NCBI RefSeq assembly: GCF_050122995.1
Contig: NZ_JBNLIA010000008.1
Span: 55,514-119,513 of the forward strand
Source: Haloparvum alkalitolerans
GTDB taxonomy: Archaea > Halobacteriota > Halobacteria > Halobacteriales > Haloferacaceae
DNA: 64,000 nt
Direction: 5' to 3'
The notes below the pieces were generated by a model. That model searched no databases. It saw nothing but the letters and a program-made list of their open reading frames with translations, and had not been told where the DNA came from. Shown here piece by piece: positions 26,142 to 34,758 of this stretch (positions within the stretch are counted from its first letter, which is position 1; each line of letters begins with the position of its first letter). The position numbers and the translations under genes were made by a program.

Positions 26142-27475
26142 GCGCCGCCACCGACGCCGGGGGTGACCCGGCCGCGGACGGCGGCGGCCCCGCCGAGGGG
26201 GAGGAGCCGGCGACGGTGACGGATGCCGTCGTGGGCGCCCTCCAGGAGTCCGACCTGCGGATCGTCGGCGCGACGATGCTCGCGATGTACCTCCTGTTCT
26301 TCGTGTTGACGATCGCCTCCGAAGGGGTCGGCCCGCGCACGGTGAACGCGCTCGTGTCCACGTGGGTCCGGCTCACGTTCCTGTTCGCGGCCTACTCCAC
26401 GCTCGCGCTCGCGTTGAACCTCCACTGGGGATACACCGGCCTGTTCAACATCGGCGTGGCCGGGTTCATGGCGATGGGCGTCTACGGCATGGCGCTCCTG
26501 TCCACCTCTCCGGATGCGGTCTCCGGGATGGGACTCGGGCTCCCGCTACCGATCGGCGTCGTCGGCGGGATGGCGCTCGCCGCGGTCGTCGGCCTGCTCG
26601 CCGCGCTGCCGGCGCTCCGCCTGCGTGCGGACTACCTCGCCATCGTGACGCTCGGGCTCTCGGAGATCATCCGGCTGACGCTCAACTCCGCGACGCTGTC
26701 GAGTTGGACCGTCGCCACGTTCGGCTTCGGGACCGGCGGCGGCAGCGGTCTCGACCTGCCGGACACGCCCACGGACGCGCTGTTCGCGGCCGGCGGACCG
26801 CTCGACATGACGTTCCCGCTGGTCCAGACCTCGGTCGTTCGGCGCGCGGCGTGGGTCGTGGTGATGGCCGTCTTCGTCGTCCTCGTCTACTGGCTGCTGC
26901 GGCGGGTCGGTAACTCGCCGTTCGGCCGCGTGCTGAAGGCGATCCGCGAGGACGAACTCGTCGCGCAGTCGCTCGGCAAGGACACGCGCTGGTTCAAGAT
27001 CAAGGTGTTCATGCTGGGCTGTGCGCTGATGGGGCTCGGCGGCATCCTCTGGCAGGGGTCACAGGGGTTCGTCAGCCCGAACTCCTTCCGACCGATCGTG
27101 ACGTTCTACGTGTTCGTCGCGGTGATCGTCGGCGGCTCCGGGTCGAACACCGGAAGCGTCGTCGGCTCGATCCTGTTCGTCGGCCTGCTGTTCGAGGGGC
27201 CGCGGACGATCGGCAGCATCCTCGGTAACGCGCTGGAACTCGGCGGGTCGCCGGGGACGTTCCCGGCCGCCGTCGCGCCGCTCGGGTCGCTCGACCCGAT
27301 GCCGCTTTTGGCGTACACGGTCGGAAATATCTCGGCGTTCCGCTTCATCCTGCTCGGCGTCGTGCTAGTGCTGCTGATGCAGCACCGCCCCGAGGGAGTG
27401 CTCGGCCACCGGACGGAGACGGCCGCGGCCGTGGACCTGCACCGCTCGGGATCGGGGGGTGAGACCGATGAGTGA
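26138..27475 (+). CDS. livM: Branched-chain amino acid ABC transporter permease LivM
   Basis: 445 residues, the second permease. After an acidic N-terminus of about 35 residues there are 9-10 helices. Characteristic segments are AYSTLALALNLHWGYTGLFNIG, LRLRADYLAIVTLGLSEIIRL and the coupling loop FGRVLKAIREDELVAQSLGKD. An ATGA overlap joins it to livH, and it overlaps livG by 8 bases, so translation is coupled. Confidence 0.92.
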   Translation: MSAATDAGGDPAADGGGPAEGEEPATVTDAVVGALQESDLRIVGATMLAMYLLFFVLTIASEGVGPRTVNALVSTWVRLTFLFAAYSTLALALNLHWGYTGLFNIGVAGFMAMGVYGMALLSTSPDAVSGMGLGLPLPIGVVGGMALAAVVGLLAALPALRLRADYLAIVTLGLSEIIRLTLNSATLSSWTVATFGFGTGGGSGLDLPDTPTDALFAAGGPLDMTFPLVQTSVVRRAAWVVVMAVFVVLVYWLLRRVGNSPFGRVLKAIREDELVAQSLGKDTRWFKIKVFMLGCALMGLGGILWQGSQGFVSPNSFRPIVTFYVFVAVIVGGSGSNTGSVVGSILFVGLLFEGPRTIGSILGNALELGGSPGTFPAAVAPLGSLDPMPLLAYTVGNISAFRFILLGVVLVLLMQHRPEGVLGHRTETAAAVDLHRSGSGGETDE

Positions 27476-28346
27476 ACCCGAGACGAACGTGCCCGAGGAC
27501 GCGGACGTGGAGGCGCCCGACGAGCCCGAAACGCAGGACTCGCCCGTCGAGCAACAGGCCGCCTCGGTGCCCGCGGAGATCCCGCTTCGCGTTCGCAACC
27601 TGCGAAAGACGTTCGGCGGGATCGTCGCGGTCGACGACGCCAGCTTCGAGGTGGAAGCCGGGACGATCACCGGCCTGATCGGGCCGAACGGCGCCGGCAA
27701 GTCGACGACGTTCAACTGCATCGCGGGGGCGCACACCCCCGATTCGGGCACCGTCCAGTTCCAGGGCGAGGAGATCACGGGGCTCCGCCCCGACGCGATC
27801 GCCAACCGCGGGCTCGTCCGGACGTTCCAGATCGCCCGCGAGCTCGCGGAGATGACCGTGCTGGAGAACCTGATGCTCGCGCCGAGGGGACAGGTCGGCG
27901 AACAGCTCTGGAAGTCGGTGACGCCGGTCGCGCGCGGCGACGTGATCGAACAGGAGGCGGAGATCCGCGAGCGCGTCTGGGAGACGCTGGACTTCTTCGA
28001 GATCGACCACCTCGCCCACCAGGAGGCGGGGACGCTGTCGGGGGGCCAGCGGAAGCTGCTGGAGATGGCCCGCGCGATGATGACCGACCCCGACATGCTG
28101 CTGCTCGACGAACCGCTCGCGGGCGTCAACCCAACGCTGGAGGAGAAGCTGCTCGACCGCATCCACGAGCTGCGCGAGCAGGGGTACACGTTCCTGCTCG
28201 TGGAACACGACATGGACGTCATCATGGAGAACTGCGAACACGTCATCGTCATGCATCAGGGGTCCGTCCTCGCGGAGGGACCGCCCGAGGAGATCCGGTC
28301 GAACGAACGCGTCGTCGAGGCCTACCTCGGGGAGGACGAGCTATGA
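27468..28346 (+). CDS. livG: Branched-chain amino acid ABC transporter ATP-binding protein LivG
   Basis: A 292-residue ATPase. It has Walker A GPNGAGKST, the LivG-type segment NRGLVRTFQIARELAEMTVLEN, signature LSGGQRKLLEMARA, Walker B MLLLDEPLAGV and the H-loop LVEHDMDVIM. An acidic N-terminal extension of about 40 residues is common in halophiles. The ATG at 27468 (MSEPETNV) was chosen over the GTG at 27459. It partners LivF to power LivHM. Confidence 0.94.
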   Translation: MSEPETNVPEDADVEAPDEPETQDSPVEQQAASVPAEIPLRVRNLRKTFGGIVAVDDASFEVEAGTITGLIGPNGAGKSTTFNCIAGAHTPDSGTVQFQGEEITGLRPDAIANRGLVRTFQIARELAEMTVLENLMLAPRGQVGEQLWKSVTPVARGDVIEQEAEIRERVWETLDFFEIDHLAHQEAGTLSGGQRKLLEMARAMMTDPDMLLLDEPLAGVNPTLEEKLLDRIHELREQGYTFLLVEHDMDVIMENCEHVIVMHQGSVLAEGPPEEIRSNERVVEAYLGEDEL

Positions 28347-29212
28347 GCGCCCCCGAGGACGCCCCCGCAGGGGTCATCCCTGACGCGGAGGGCGGCGAAG
28401 CCTCCGTCGGGGACGCGGCCGCCTCGTCGGGCGAGGCGTCGGAAGGCGGCGGCGCTCCCGACCGCGACGTGGACGCCGAGAGCGACCCGCTCGCGAACGT
28501 CCCCGACGACGTGCTGTTGCAGGTGCGCGACCTCGACGCCGGCTACGGCGACCTCCAGATCCTGACCGACGTGGACCTGGACGTGGGCGACGGCGAGTAC
28601 GTCACCATCGTCGGCCCGAACGGCGCCGGCAAGTCGACCGTGATGAAGTCCGTCTTCGGGCTGACGACGTACATGGGCGGGACGATCACCTTCAACGGTA
28701 CCGAGATCCACGAGCGCGCGCCCGAGGAGATCATCCACGAGGGGATCAGCTACGTCCCGCAAAACGAGAACGTCTTCGACGGGCTCACCGTCAGGGAGAA
28801 CCTGGAGATGGGCGCGTACATCCTCGACGAGGTGCCCGAGGAGCGGATCGAGGAGATCTACGACCGCTTCCCGGTGCTGCGAGAGCGCTCCGACCAGAAG
28901 GCCGGCACGATGTCCGGTGGCCAGCGACAGATGGTCGCGATGGGCCGGGCGCTGATGTTGGACCCCGACCTCCTGTTGCTCGACGAGCCCTCCGCGGGAC
29001 TGGCCCCCGACCTCGTCCAGGACATGTTCGACCGCATCGACCGCATCAACGACGACGGGACGGCGATCCTGATGGTCGAACAGAACGCGAAGGCGGCGCT
29101 CCGGCGCTGCGACCGCGGTTACGTGCTCGCGCAGGGCGAGAACAGCTACACCGACACCGGCGACCGCCTGCTCGCGGACGACGACGTGCGCCAGCAGTTC
29201 CTCGGCGGATAG
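28343..29212 (+). CDS. livF: Branched-chain amino acid ABC transporter ATP-binding protein LivF
   Basis: 289 residues, the second ATPase. It has Walker A GPNGAGKST, LivF-type GISYVPQNENVFDGLTVRENLEMG, signature MSGGQRQMVAMGRAL, Walker B LLLLDEPSAGLAPDLV and H-loop region ILMVEQNAKAAL. It has an acidic N-terminal extension of about 55 residues. It overlaps livG by ATGA and is the last gene of the operon; its stop is followed by a tandem-repeat spacer. Confidence 0.94.
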   Translation: MSAPEDAPAGVIPDAEGGEASVGDAAASSGEASEGGGAPDRDVDAESDPLANVPDDVLLQVRDLDAGYGDLQILTDVDLDVGDGEYVTIVGPNGAGKSTVMKSVFGLTTYMGGTITFNGTEIHERAPEEIIHEGISYVPQNENVFDGLTVRENLEMGAYILDEVPEERIEEIYDRFPVLRERSDQKAGTMSGGQRQMVAMGRALMLDPDLLLLDEPSAGLAPDLVQDMFDRIDRINDDGTAILMVEQNAKAALRRCDRGYVLAQGENSYTDTGDRLLADDDVRQQFLGG

Positions 29213-29228
29213 CCGTCCCCGTCTCGGT

Positions 29229-29336
29229 CCTTCTGTCACGTTGCCGTCCTACGCCGCCGTCCTACGCCGCCGTCCTTCTGTCACGTTGCCGTCCTACGCC
29301 GCCGTCCTTCTGTCACGTCGCCGTCCTTCTGTCACG
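29229..29336. repeat. Imperfect tandem repeat downstream of livF
   Basis: Two short units alternate: CCTTCTGTCACG (starting at 29229, 29274, 29306 and 29325) and CCTACGCCGCCGT (three copies). The spacing between copies of the first unit is 45, 32 and 19 bases, i.e. steps of 13. It lies in the 240-base gap between the livHMGF stop and the convergent livJ-like gene. No hairpin dominates. Confidence 0.8.
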
Positions 29337-29452
29337 CGCGAACCCCCTCCTGCGTCGGCGCAAATATCCCTGATCCAGGAGGACTGTCGACCCCGAAACG
29401 CGCCGCTCGTGGCGTGAGTCGTCGAAAAAGTCGAGTGTGACGGCGCGGCGCT

Positions 29453-30691
29453 TCAGTTCTCGAACTCGATGGTCCGCTGGACCTCGAGGCCGCCGTCCAG
29501 GTACCGAGACACGTCGTAGCTGACCGCGCGCATGTCGCCGTTGTCGTCGAAGTCGACCGGGGAGGACGCGCCGACGTAGTTGACCGACTCGCCGTCGGCG
29601 ACCATGCTCACGGCGTCGGCCAACTCTGACGGGCCGACCTCGGTGCCGTCCGGGTTGGCGACGGTCCGGAGGTTGTCGCGGATCGCGGTGCCGTCCGGTT
29701 GGTCGGCGTCGGCGGCGACGCTGGCGAGGATGGCCACCGCGGCCGCGTCGTACGACTGCGCGTTGAACACCTCCGGGCTGTTGCCCCACTCCTCCTCGTA
29801 GAGGTTGGCGAAGAAGTCCGCGCCGGGGCCGGCCGCGCTCGGCGCGGTCCCCCACACGTCCTCCATGTCGTTGCCGACCTCCTCGGGCAGCGAGGAGTCG
29901 ATCAGACCGTCCGGCACGATGATCGACCCGCCGTAGTCGCTCGCGTAGTTGCTGTAGTAGTCGCGGAACAGCGTGATCCCGGACTGCGGGAAGCCGACGA
30001 CCATCAGCACGTCGGGATTGTCGTTGAGCGCCGTGCCGAGCTGGGAGGCGTACGAGGACTGCTCCGGCTCGAAGGAGACCCGGTTCGGAACCTGGCCGTC
30101 GTGTTCCGACTCGAAGGCGTTGACGAACGACTCCTCGAGCGCCTGTCCGTAGTTGTCGTTGAGGTACAGCGTCGCGGCCGTGCTCGCGTCGAACTCGTCG
30201 ACGACGACCTGCGCCATCACCGGCCCCTGGAGCGCGTCGCTCGGACAGGTCCGGAAGATGTAGTCGTCGTCCTCCAGGTCCGTCACCGCGGGCGCGGTCG
30301 ACGACGGCGAGATGCCGACCGTCTCGTTCGGGATGAACACTTCGCGAGTCACCTGCAGGTTGACGTTCGACGCCGCCGGGCCGACGACGGCCGGATAGCC
30401 GGAGTCGACGAGCGACTGGGCGCTGGAGATCCCCGCCTGCGGATTCGTCTCCGTGTCCTCCGTCTGGACGTCGAGCGAGTAATCGATCTCGTCTTCGATC
30501 TGCCGGGCCGGGAGCCGGCCGCCGTCCCGCATCGTCGTCCCGAGACTGCCGAGGTCGCCGGTTTCCGGCATCAACACGCCGTAGCGGATCGTCGGTCCGC
30601 CACCGCCGCCACCCGTACAGCCGGCGAGGCCCACCGCACCTGCGGTCGCTGCACCTTTCAAGAAGTCGCGCCGTTGGATACCACGTACCAT
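29453..30691 (-). CDS. livJ: ABC transporter substrate-binding lipoprotein (LivJ/LivK-like)
   Basis: A 412-residue periplasmic-binding-protein type I fold. A Tat signal (QRRDFLKGAATAGAVG) ends in the lipobox LAGC with C25 as the lipid-anchored Cys, then a Gly-rich linker. Signatures of amino-acid binding proteins are YGVLMPETGDLGSLG at the start of lobe 1, VVGPAASNVNLQV and LYLNDNYGQALEESF. It delivers substrate to LivHM on the outer face of the membrane. It is convergent with livHMGF, so it has its own promoter. Confidence 0.93.
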   Translation of the reverse strand: MVRGIQRRDFLKGAATAGAVGLAGCTGGGGGGPTIRYGVLMPETGDLGSLGTTMRDGGRLPARQIEDEIDYSLDVQTEDTETNPQAGISSAQSLVDSGYPAVVGPAASNVNLQVTREVFIPNETVGISPSSTAPAVTDLEDDDYIFRTCPSDALQGPVMAQVVVDEFDASTAATLYLNDNYGQALEESFVNAFESEHDGQVPNRVSFEPEQSSYASQLGTALNDNPDVLMVVGFPQSGITLFRDYYSNYASDYGGSIIVPDGLIDSSLPEEVGNDMEDVWGTAPSAAGPGADFFANLYEEEWGNSPEVFNAQSYDAAAVAILASVAADADQPDGTAIRDNLRTVANPDGTEVGPSELADAVSMVADGESVNYVGASSPVDFDDNGDMRAVSYDVSRYLDGGLEVQRTIEFEN

Positions 30692-30779
30692 GTGGCAAGA
30701 AATAACGCAGGGGGATATAAAACTGCCGCGCGACCATCGCGCCGCCGCCGAGTTCCCGCCCCCGCCTCGTCCGGTCCCG

Positions 30780-31361
30780 TCACACCTCCTGACAGTCCGG
30801 ACACAGCATCTGCCCGTTCGACGGCGAGAGCTCGGCCGTCAGCGTGCCGCAGACTTCACAGATGCTCTGGGTCGCCTCCGCGGTGGGCGCGTCCGCGCTC
30901 TCGGCGTCGACCGCCGCCTCCTCGGCGGCCCCCACGTCGGCGGCACTTCCCCGCACGGCGTGCTCGGCCCCGGCGGACGGATGCGTGGTCCCGGCCGCGA
31001 GCACGTCGCGCTCCGTGAGGATCCCGACCGCCTCCCCGTCCCGGGTGACGACCAGTCGACTCGACCCCTCCGCGACGAGGCGCTCCTCGGCGGCAGCGAT
31101 GCGGCTGTCCGCGGGGACGGTCGGCGCCGGCGGCGCCATCACCTCGTCGACCGTCGTCTCCCCGGGGTCGGCGCCGTCGAGGATCGCGCCGAGGGCGTCC
31201 CGCGGGGAGAGGCAGCCGACCGGCTCGCCGCCGCGGACGACGACCAGGCAGTCGGCCCCCTCCGCCAACATCAGCTCGGCCGCGTCGCCGAGCGTGTCGG
31301 ACTCGCTGACGCCCAGGAACGCCCTGTGCATCACGTCGCGGACAGTGGTACCGTCTTGCAT
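30780..31361 (-). CDS. CBS-domain pair with C-terminal zinc ribbon
   Basis: 193 residues. Two CBS domains (residues about 5-60 and 68-125; e.g. RDVMHRAFLGVSESDTLGDAA and VDEVMAPPAPTVPADSRIAAA) form a Bateman module that usually binds adenosine ligands. After an acidic, Ala-rich linker comes a zinc ribbon, CEVCGTLTAELSPSNGQMLCPDC. The combination suggests a nucleotide-sensing regulator or partner protein. The start ATG is at 31361; longer upstream frames are antisense to udk. Confidence 0.85.
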   Translation of the reverse strand: MQDGTTVRDVMHRAFLGVSESDTLGDAAELMLAEGADCLVVVRGGEPVGCLSPRDALGAILDGADPGETTVDEVMAPPAPTVPADSRIAAAEERLVAEGSSRLVVTRDGEAVGILTERDVLAAGTTHPSAGAEHAVRGSAADVGAAEEAAVDAESADAPTAEATQSICEVCGTLTAELSPSNGQMLCPDCQEV

Positions 31362-31491
31362 AGTCGGGGAGACGGACGGGAGGGTGTAAAACTTGCCTCC
31401 ACTACAGTTATCAACGCGGCGAGCCAAGTTCCTCGGCCGCCGCCGAACGCGAAAGAGAGGCTTCAAGCCTCGGCCTCTCCGAGAGGCGTTC

Positions 31492-32181
31492 ATGACCATC
31501 CCGTCGTTCGTGATCGGGATCGCCGGGGGGACGGGCGCGGGCAAGACGACGGTCGCCCGGCTCGTCACGGAGAACGTCGACGACTCCGTCACCCGGATCC
31601 CCATCGACAACTACTACGAGGACCTCTCGCACCTCGACTACGAGGAGCGCGCGGACGTCAACTACGACCACCCGTCGGCGTTCGAGTGGGACCTGCTGCG
31701 CGAGCAGTTGGAAACGCTTCTGGAGGGCCAGTCCGTGGAGATGCCCCAGTACGACTTCGAGATCCACAACCGCAAGCCGGAGCGGATCACGGTCGAGCCG
31801 ACGGACGTGATCGTGCTGGAGGGGATCCTCGCGCTGTACGACGAGGCCGTCAACGACATGCTCGACCTCCGCCTGTACGTCGAGACGGACGCGGACGTGC
31901 GGATCCTCCGCCGCATCCAGCGGGACGTGGTCGAGCGCGGCCGCGACCTGGAGGGCGTCATCGACCAGTACCTCTCGACGGTGAAGCCGATGCACGAGCA
32001 GTTCATCGAGCCGACGAAGAAGCACGCGGACCTGATCATCCCGGAGGGCGCCAACACCGTCGCCGTCAACCTCTTGGAGGAGAAGATCCGCTCGGAGGTG
32101 GAGGGCGAGGGCGTCCGCGACTGGGAGCGGGGCACGCTCGAACAACAGCTCGCCGAGGGCGTCTCGCTGGACCACGAGTAG
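31492..32181 (+). CDS. udk: Uridine/cytidine kinase
   Basis: A 229-residue P-loop enzyme that phosphorylates uridine and cytidine in pyrimidine salvage. It has Walker A GGTGAGKTT, the Asp/Tyr substrate loop PIDNYYEDLSHLDYEERADVNYDHPSAFEWDLL and QYDFEIHNRKPE. The lid and Arg-rich segment RILRRIQRDVVERGRDLE closes the site. It matches full-length Udk. It is divergent from the CBS gene, and a dispersed element begins about 55 bases after its stop. Confidence 0.95.
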   Translation: MTIPSFVIGIAGGTGAGKTTVARLVTENVDDSVTRIPIDNYYEDLSHLDYEERADVNYDHPSAFEWDLLREQLETLLEGQSVEMPQYDFEIHNRKPERITVEPTDVIVLEGILALYDEAVNDMLDLRLYVETDADVRILRRIQRDVVERGRDLEGVIDQYLSTVKPMHEQFIEPTKKHADLIIPEGANTVAVNLLEEKIRSEVEGEGVRDWERGTLEQQLAEGVSLDHE

Positions 32182-32235
32182 CCGGCCGCGCTCGGACGCG
32201 ACATCTCGAGCGCCCAGCCGGCTCCCGATACGGCG

Positions 32236-32640
32236 CGTGTTCTGTTTCTGTCACAGATTCATGCTGCTGGGGGCGGCACCGTCCGGAAAGCCCCTGCCGG
32301 CTCTCCCTGATACAGAAACTGTTCTGCTGCAGACCTCGCTAATCGGGCCAGCAACACTCAGAAAGTCTCACCCAGCACCGCGACCGCCCCGCACCGCCCC
32401 GCCCCGCACCGCCCCGCCCCGCACCGCCCCGCACAGCAGCCTCGTACCTCCCCAGCCTCGGCCACGGGCCGGCCGCGGAACGGCACCGCACAGCAGGCGG
32501 CCGGCCCGCGACCTCCACCGAAAATCGGAGATTTTCGAGCAGCCGGCGTGCAGTAGCGCGCCGGCGACCTCGCGCGCGTTGCTCGCGCGCGCCGACCGCG
32601 CCGCCACGATCGTTGATCGAACGGACGGCCGTAGCTGACT
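32236..32640 (+). repeat. Dispersed modular element, copy 1
   Basis: Fills most of the 482-base gap 32182-32663. Two A modules have their GAAAG cores at 32286 and 32361 (75 bases apart). A C-rich CCGCACCGCCC run (about 32372-32432) and the D motif, ending CTCCCCAGCCTCGGCC, follow (32437-32463). Then come a perfect 12-base palindrome (32465-32476 with 32497-32508) and a second AT-rich hairpin CGAAAATC/GATTTTCG (32519-32526 with 32530-32537). The B motif is mostly deleted. No credible ORF. Confidence 0.75.
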
Positions 32641-32663
32641 CCCATCGCGTCCGCGGCGTATGC

Positions 32664-33041
32664 TCACACCTCGTCGCGGTCGGTGTAGGTGTCCCGACGA
32701 GCGATCAGGCCGTCCTCGAACTCGTGGAAGTCCGCGAAGCCGAACGACACCGTCTCGCCGTCCTGCACGCCGGAGAAGGTCCCGCGGACCGCCACGGTCG
32801 TCCCGTCGAGGCCGTCGCCGTCCGCGACGACGCGCCGGACCTCGTGGCGCCCGTCCTCCAGCGGCCGCCCCTCGAAGTAGAACTCGCGGAACGCTTCCAT
32901 CCCCTCGATGGCGCCCTGTCCGGGGCGCTCGTAGACCACGTCCTCGGCGAACAGCGCGAACAGGTCCTCGTACGCCTCCGCGTCGACGTGGTCGTAGTAC
33001 GCGCGCACCGCCGCCTCGGGGTCGTCGTGGCCGTGAGTCAT
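32664..33041 (-). CDS. SnoaL/NTF2-like fold protein
   Basis: 125 residues with the NTF2-like cone fold: AVRAYYDHVDAEAYEDLFALFAEDVVYERPG, then GMEAFREFYFEG and the beta strands VAVRGTFSGVQDGETVSFGFADFHEFEDGLI. Such small proteins act as isomerases, hydrolases or ligand-binding modules, and no catalytic Asp-His pair is certain here. The start ATG at 33041 gives a usual family length. It is convergent with udk across element copy 1. Confidence 0.82.
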   Translation of the reverse strand: MTHGHDDPEAAVRAYYDHVDAEAYEDLFALFAEDVVYERPGQGAIEGMEAFREFYFEGRPLEDGRHEVRRVVADGDGLDGTTVAVRGTFSGVQDGETVSFGFADFHEFEDGLIARRDTYTDRDEV

Positions 33042-33194
33042 GTCGGCGCATCGACGCGCCACCGCGCTAATCGCTCGGATACCGGCGACTTTCGCTGGAG
33101 TATCGAGAGGGAGCAAAGCGGGTCTCAGCGACCGCGACCGGTCCGGCCTGCCGCGTGACCGAACCTTTTGGGGGTGCCCCGCGAACGGACGCGC

Positions 33195-34163
33195 ATGACC
33201 GAGACGGACCCGGACGTCGTCGTCCTGCGACAGAAGATCCACGGCCTCGACGCGTCGGACTACGCGGCGGCCCTCCGCGAGCGCCTGCCCGACCACGAGG
33301 TGGCGCTGGCGACGACGCCCGCCGAGGAGCGCGAACTGGTCCGAAACGCGCGCGTCGCGACCGGCTTCTCGATGGGGCCGGAGCTGCTCGACGCCGCGGA
33401 GAACCTGGAGCTGTTCGCGTGCGTCTACGCGGGCACGGGCCACCTCGACCTCGAGGCGTTCGACGAGCGCGGCGTCGCGGTGACGAACGCCTCGGGCGTC
33501 CACGGCCCGAACATCGCCGAGTACGCCCTCGGGTCGATGATCGCTCACGCCCGGGACTTCCCGCGGGCGTGGGACCAGAAGGCCGACCGGCAGTGGAACA
33601 GCTACCCGACGACGGAGGTGTACGGGTCGACCGTCGCGGTCGTGGGCCTCGGCGCCATCGGCGAGACCCTCGTGGACCGGCTGGAGCCGTTCGACGTGCA
33701 CACCGTCGGCGTGCGCTACTCGCCGGAGAAGGGCGGCCCGACCGACGAGGTGTACGGCTTCGACCGGATCCACGAGGCGGTGGCGGACGCGGCGTACGTC
33801 GTCCTCGCGTGCCCCCTCACGGACGCGACCGCGGGCCTGATCGACGACGACGTGTTCCGGACGATGCGCGCGGACGCCGTCCTCGTCAACGTCGCGCGCG
33901 GGAAGGTGGTCGACGCCGACGCGCTCGTCTCGGCGCTCCGCTCGAACGCCATCGGGAGCGCCGCGCTCGACGTGACCGACCCGGAGCCGCTGCCGGAGGA
34001 CCACCCCCTCTGGCGGCTCGACGACGTGACCATCACCCCCCACAACGCCGGCCACACGCCCGACTACTTCGAGCGCTGCGGCGACATCCTCGCGGCGAAC
34101 GTCCGCGAACTCGACGCGGCCGGCGGGCCGGCGGACGCCGAGATCGAGAACCGGGTTAATTGA
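33195..34163 (+). CDS. D-isomer-specific 2-hydroxyacid dehydrogenase
   Basis: 322 residues. The NAD motif VVGLGAIGETLVDRL is present, with the catalytic Arg in NVARGKVVD, Glu in DVTDPEPLPEDHPLW and His in TPHNAGHTP. It reduces 2-oxoacids or oxidises 2-hydroxyacids such as phosphoglycerate, glyoxylate or similar; the exact substrate is unclear. It is too short for SerA with an ACT domain. Element copy 2 begins just after its stop. Confidence 0.9.
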   Translation: MTETDPDVVVLRQKIHGLDASDYAAALRERLPDHEVALATTPAEERELVRNARVATGFSMGPELLDAAENLELFACVYAGTGHLDLEAFDERGVAVTNASGVHGPNIAEYALGSMIAHARDFPRAWDQKADRQWNSYPTTEVYGSTVAVVGLGAIGETLVDRLEPFDVHTVGVRYSPEKGGPTDEVYGFDRIHEAVADAAYVVLACPLTDATAGLIDDDVFRTMRADAVLVNVARGKVVDADALVSALRSNAIGSAALDVTDPEPLPEDHPLWRLDDVTITPHNAGHTPDYFERCGDILAANVRELDAAGGPADAEIENRVN

Positions 34164-34204
34164 GGATTTTTCGCAGTCGTTCGCGCCGATCCTGATCGAT
34201 CTTC

Positions 34205-34755
34205 CGTTGACCGTTCTGTTGTCGATCCTGCTGATCAGGTCAACAACACCTAGCAAGCCCCAGCCGACTCTCCCTACTACTGATCTGCTTCTGCTGTAGA
34301 TCCTGCTGATCTGGGCAACAACACCCAGAAAGCCCCAGCCGGCTCGACCGCGCCGGGTTCCGGCAGACGGTCCGGGCTGCCTGCGGTGGCGGGCTGCCGG
34401 GCTGCGACTGCCGTCGTCCCGCTCGTTCCTCGCGGGACCCTCGCTGCGCTCCTCGCTCTCCACACAGCCCGCTGCGGTGCTTGCGTCGTCCGGGCGGGAT
34501 CGAGCCGACTGCCCCTTTCAGTCCCACCCACAGCCCCGCACCGCGACCGCACAGCACCGCAGCCTCTCGCCTCCCCAACCTCGGCCGCGGGCCGGCCGCG
34601 AAACCGCACCGCAGTGCGGCCGGCCCGCGGCCTCCCTCGCGCGGTCGCGGCGACACGCTTCGCGGTCGCCGCGGCGCGCGCCGACCGCACAGCACCGCGG
34701 CAGCACCGCAACCGTAGCGCAATCGCACCGCCACAGCACCGCACTCGCCCGGACG
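34205..34755 (+). repeat. Dispersed modular element, copy 2
   Basis: Occupies nearly all of the 595-base gap 34164-34758. Two A modules (CAACAACACC at 34241 and 34316, 75 apart) are followed by about 150 bases of GC-rich sequence unique to this copy. The B motif CTTTCAGTCCCACCC is at 34515-34529, a CCGCACCGC stretch and the D motif follow at about 34558-34585, then a perfect 15-base palindrome (34585-34599 with 34616-34630) and the E block 34632-34682. E is identical over 51 bases to copy 3 and contains CGCGGCGAC/GTCGCCGCG. Confidence 0.8.
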
Positions 34756-34758
34756 TCT

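Noticed and set aside
32286..32388. A modules as tRNA or tRNA fragments because of the 75-base spacing
   Set aside because: No acceptor, T-loop TTCAA or anticodon arm can be drawn in any copy.
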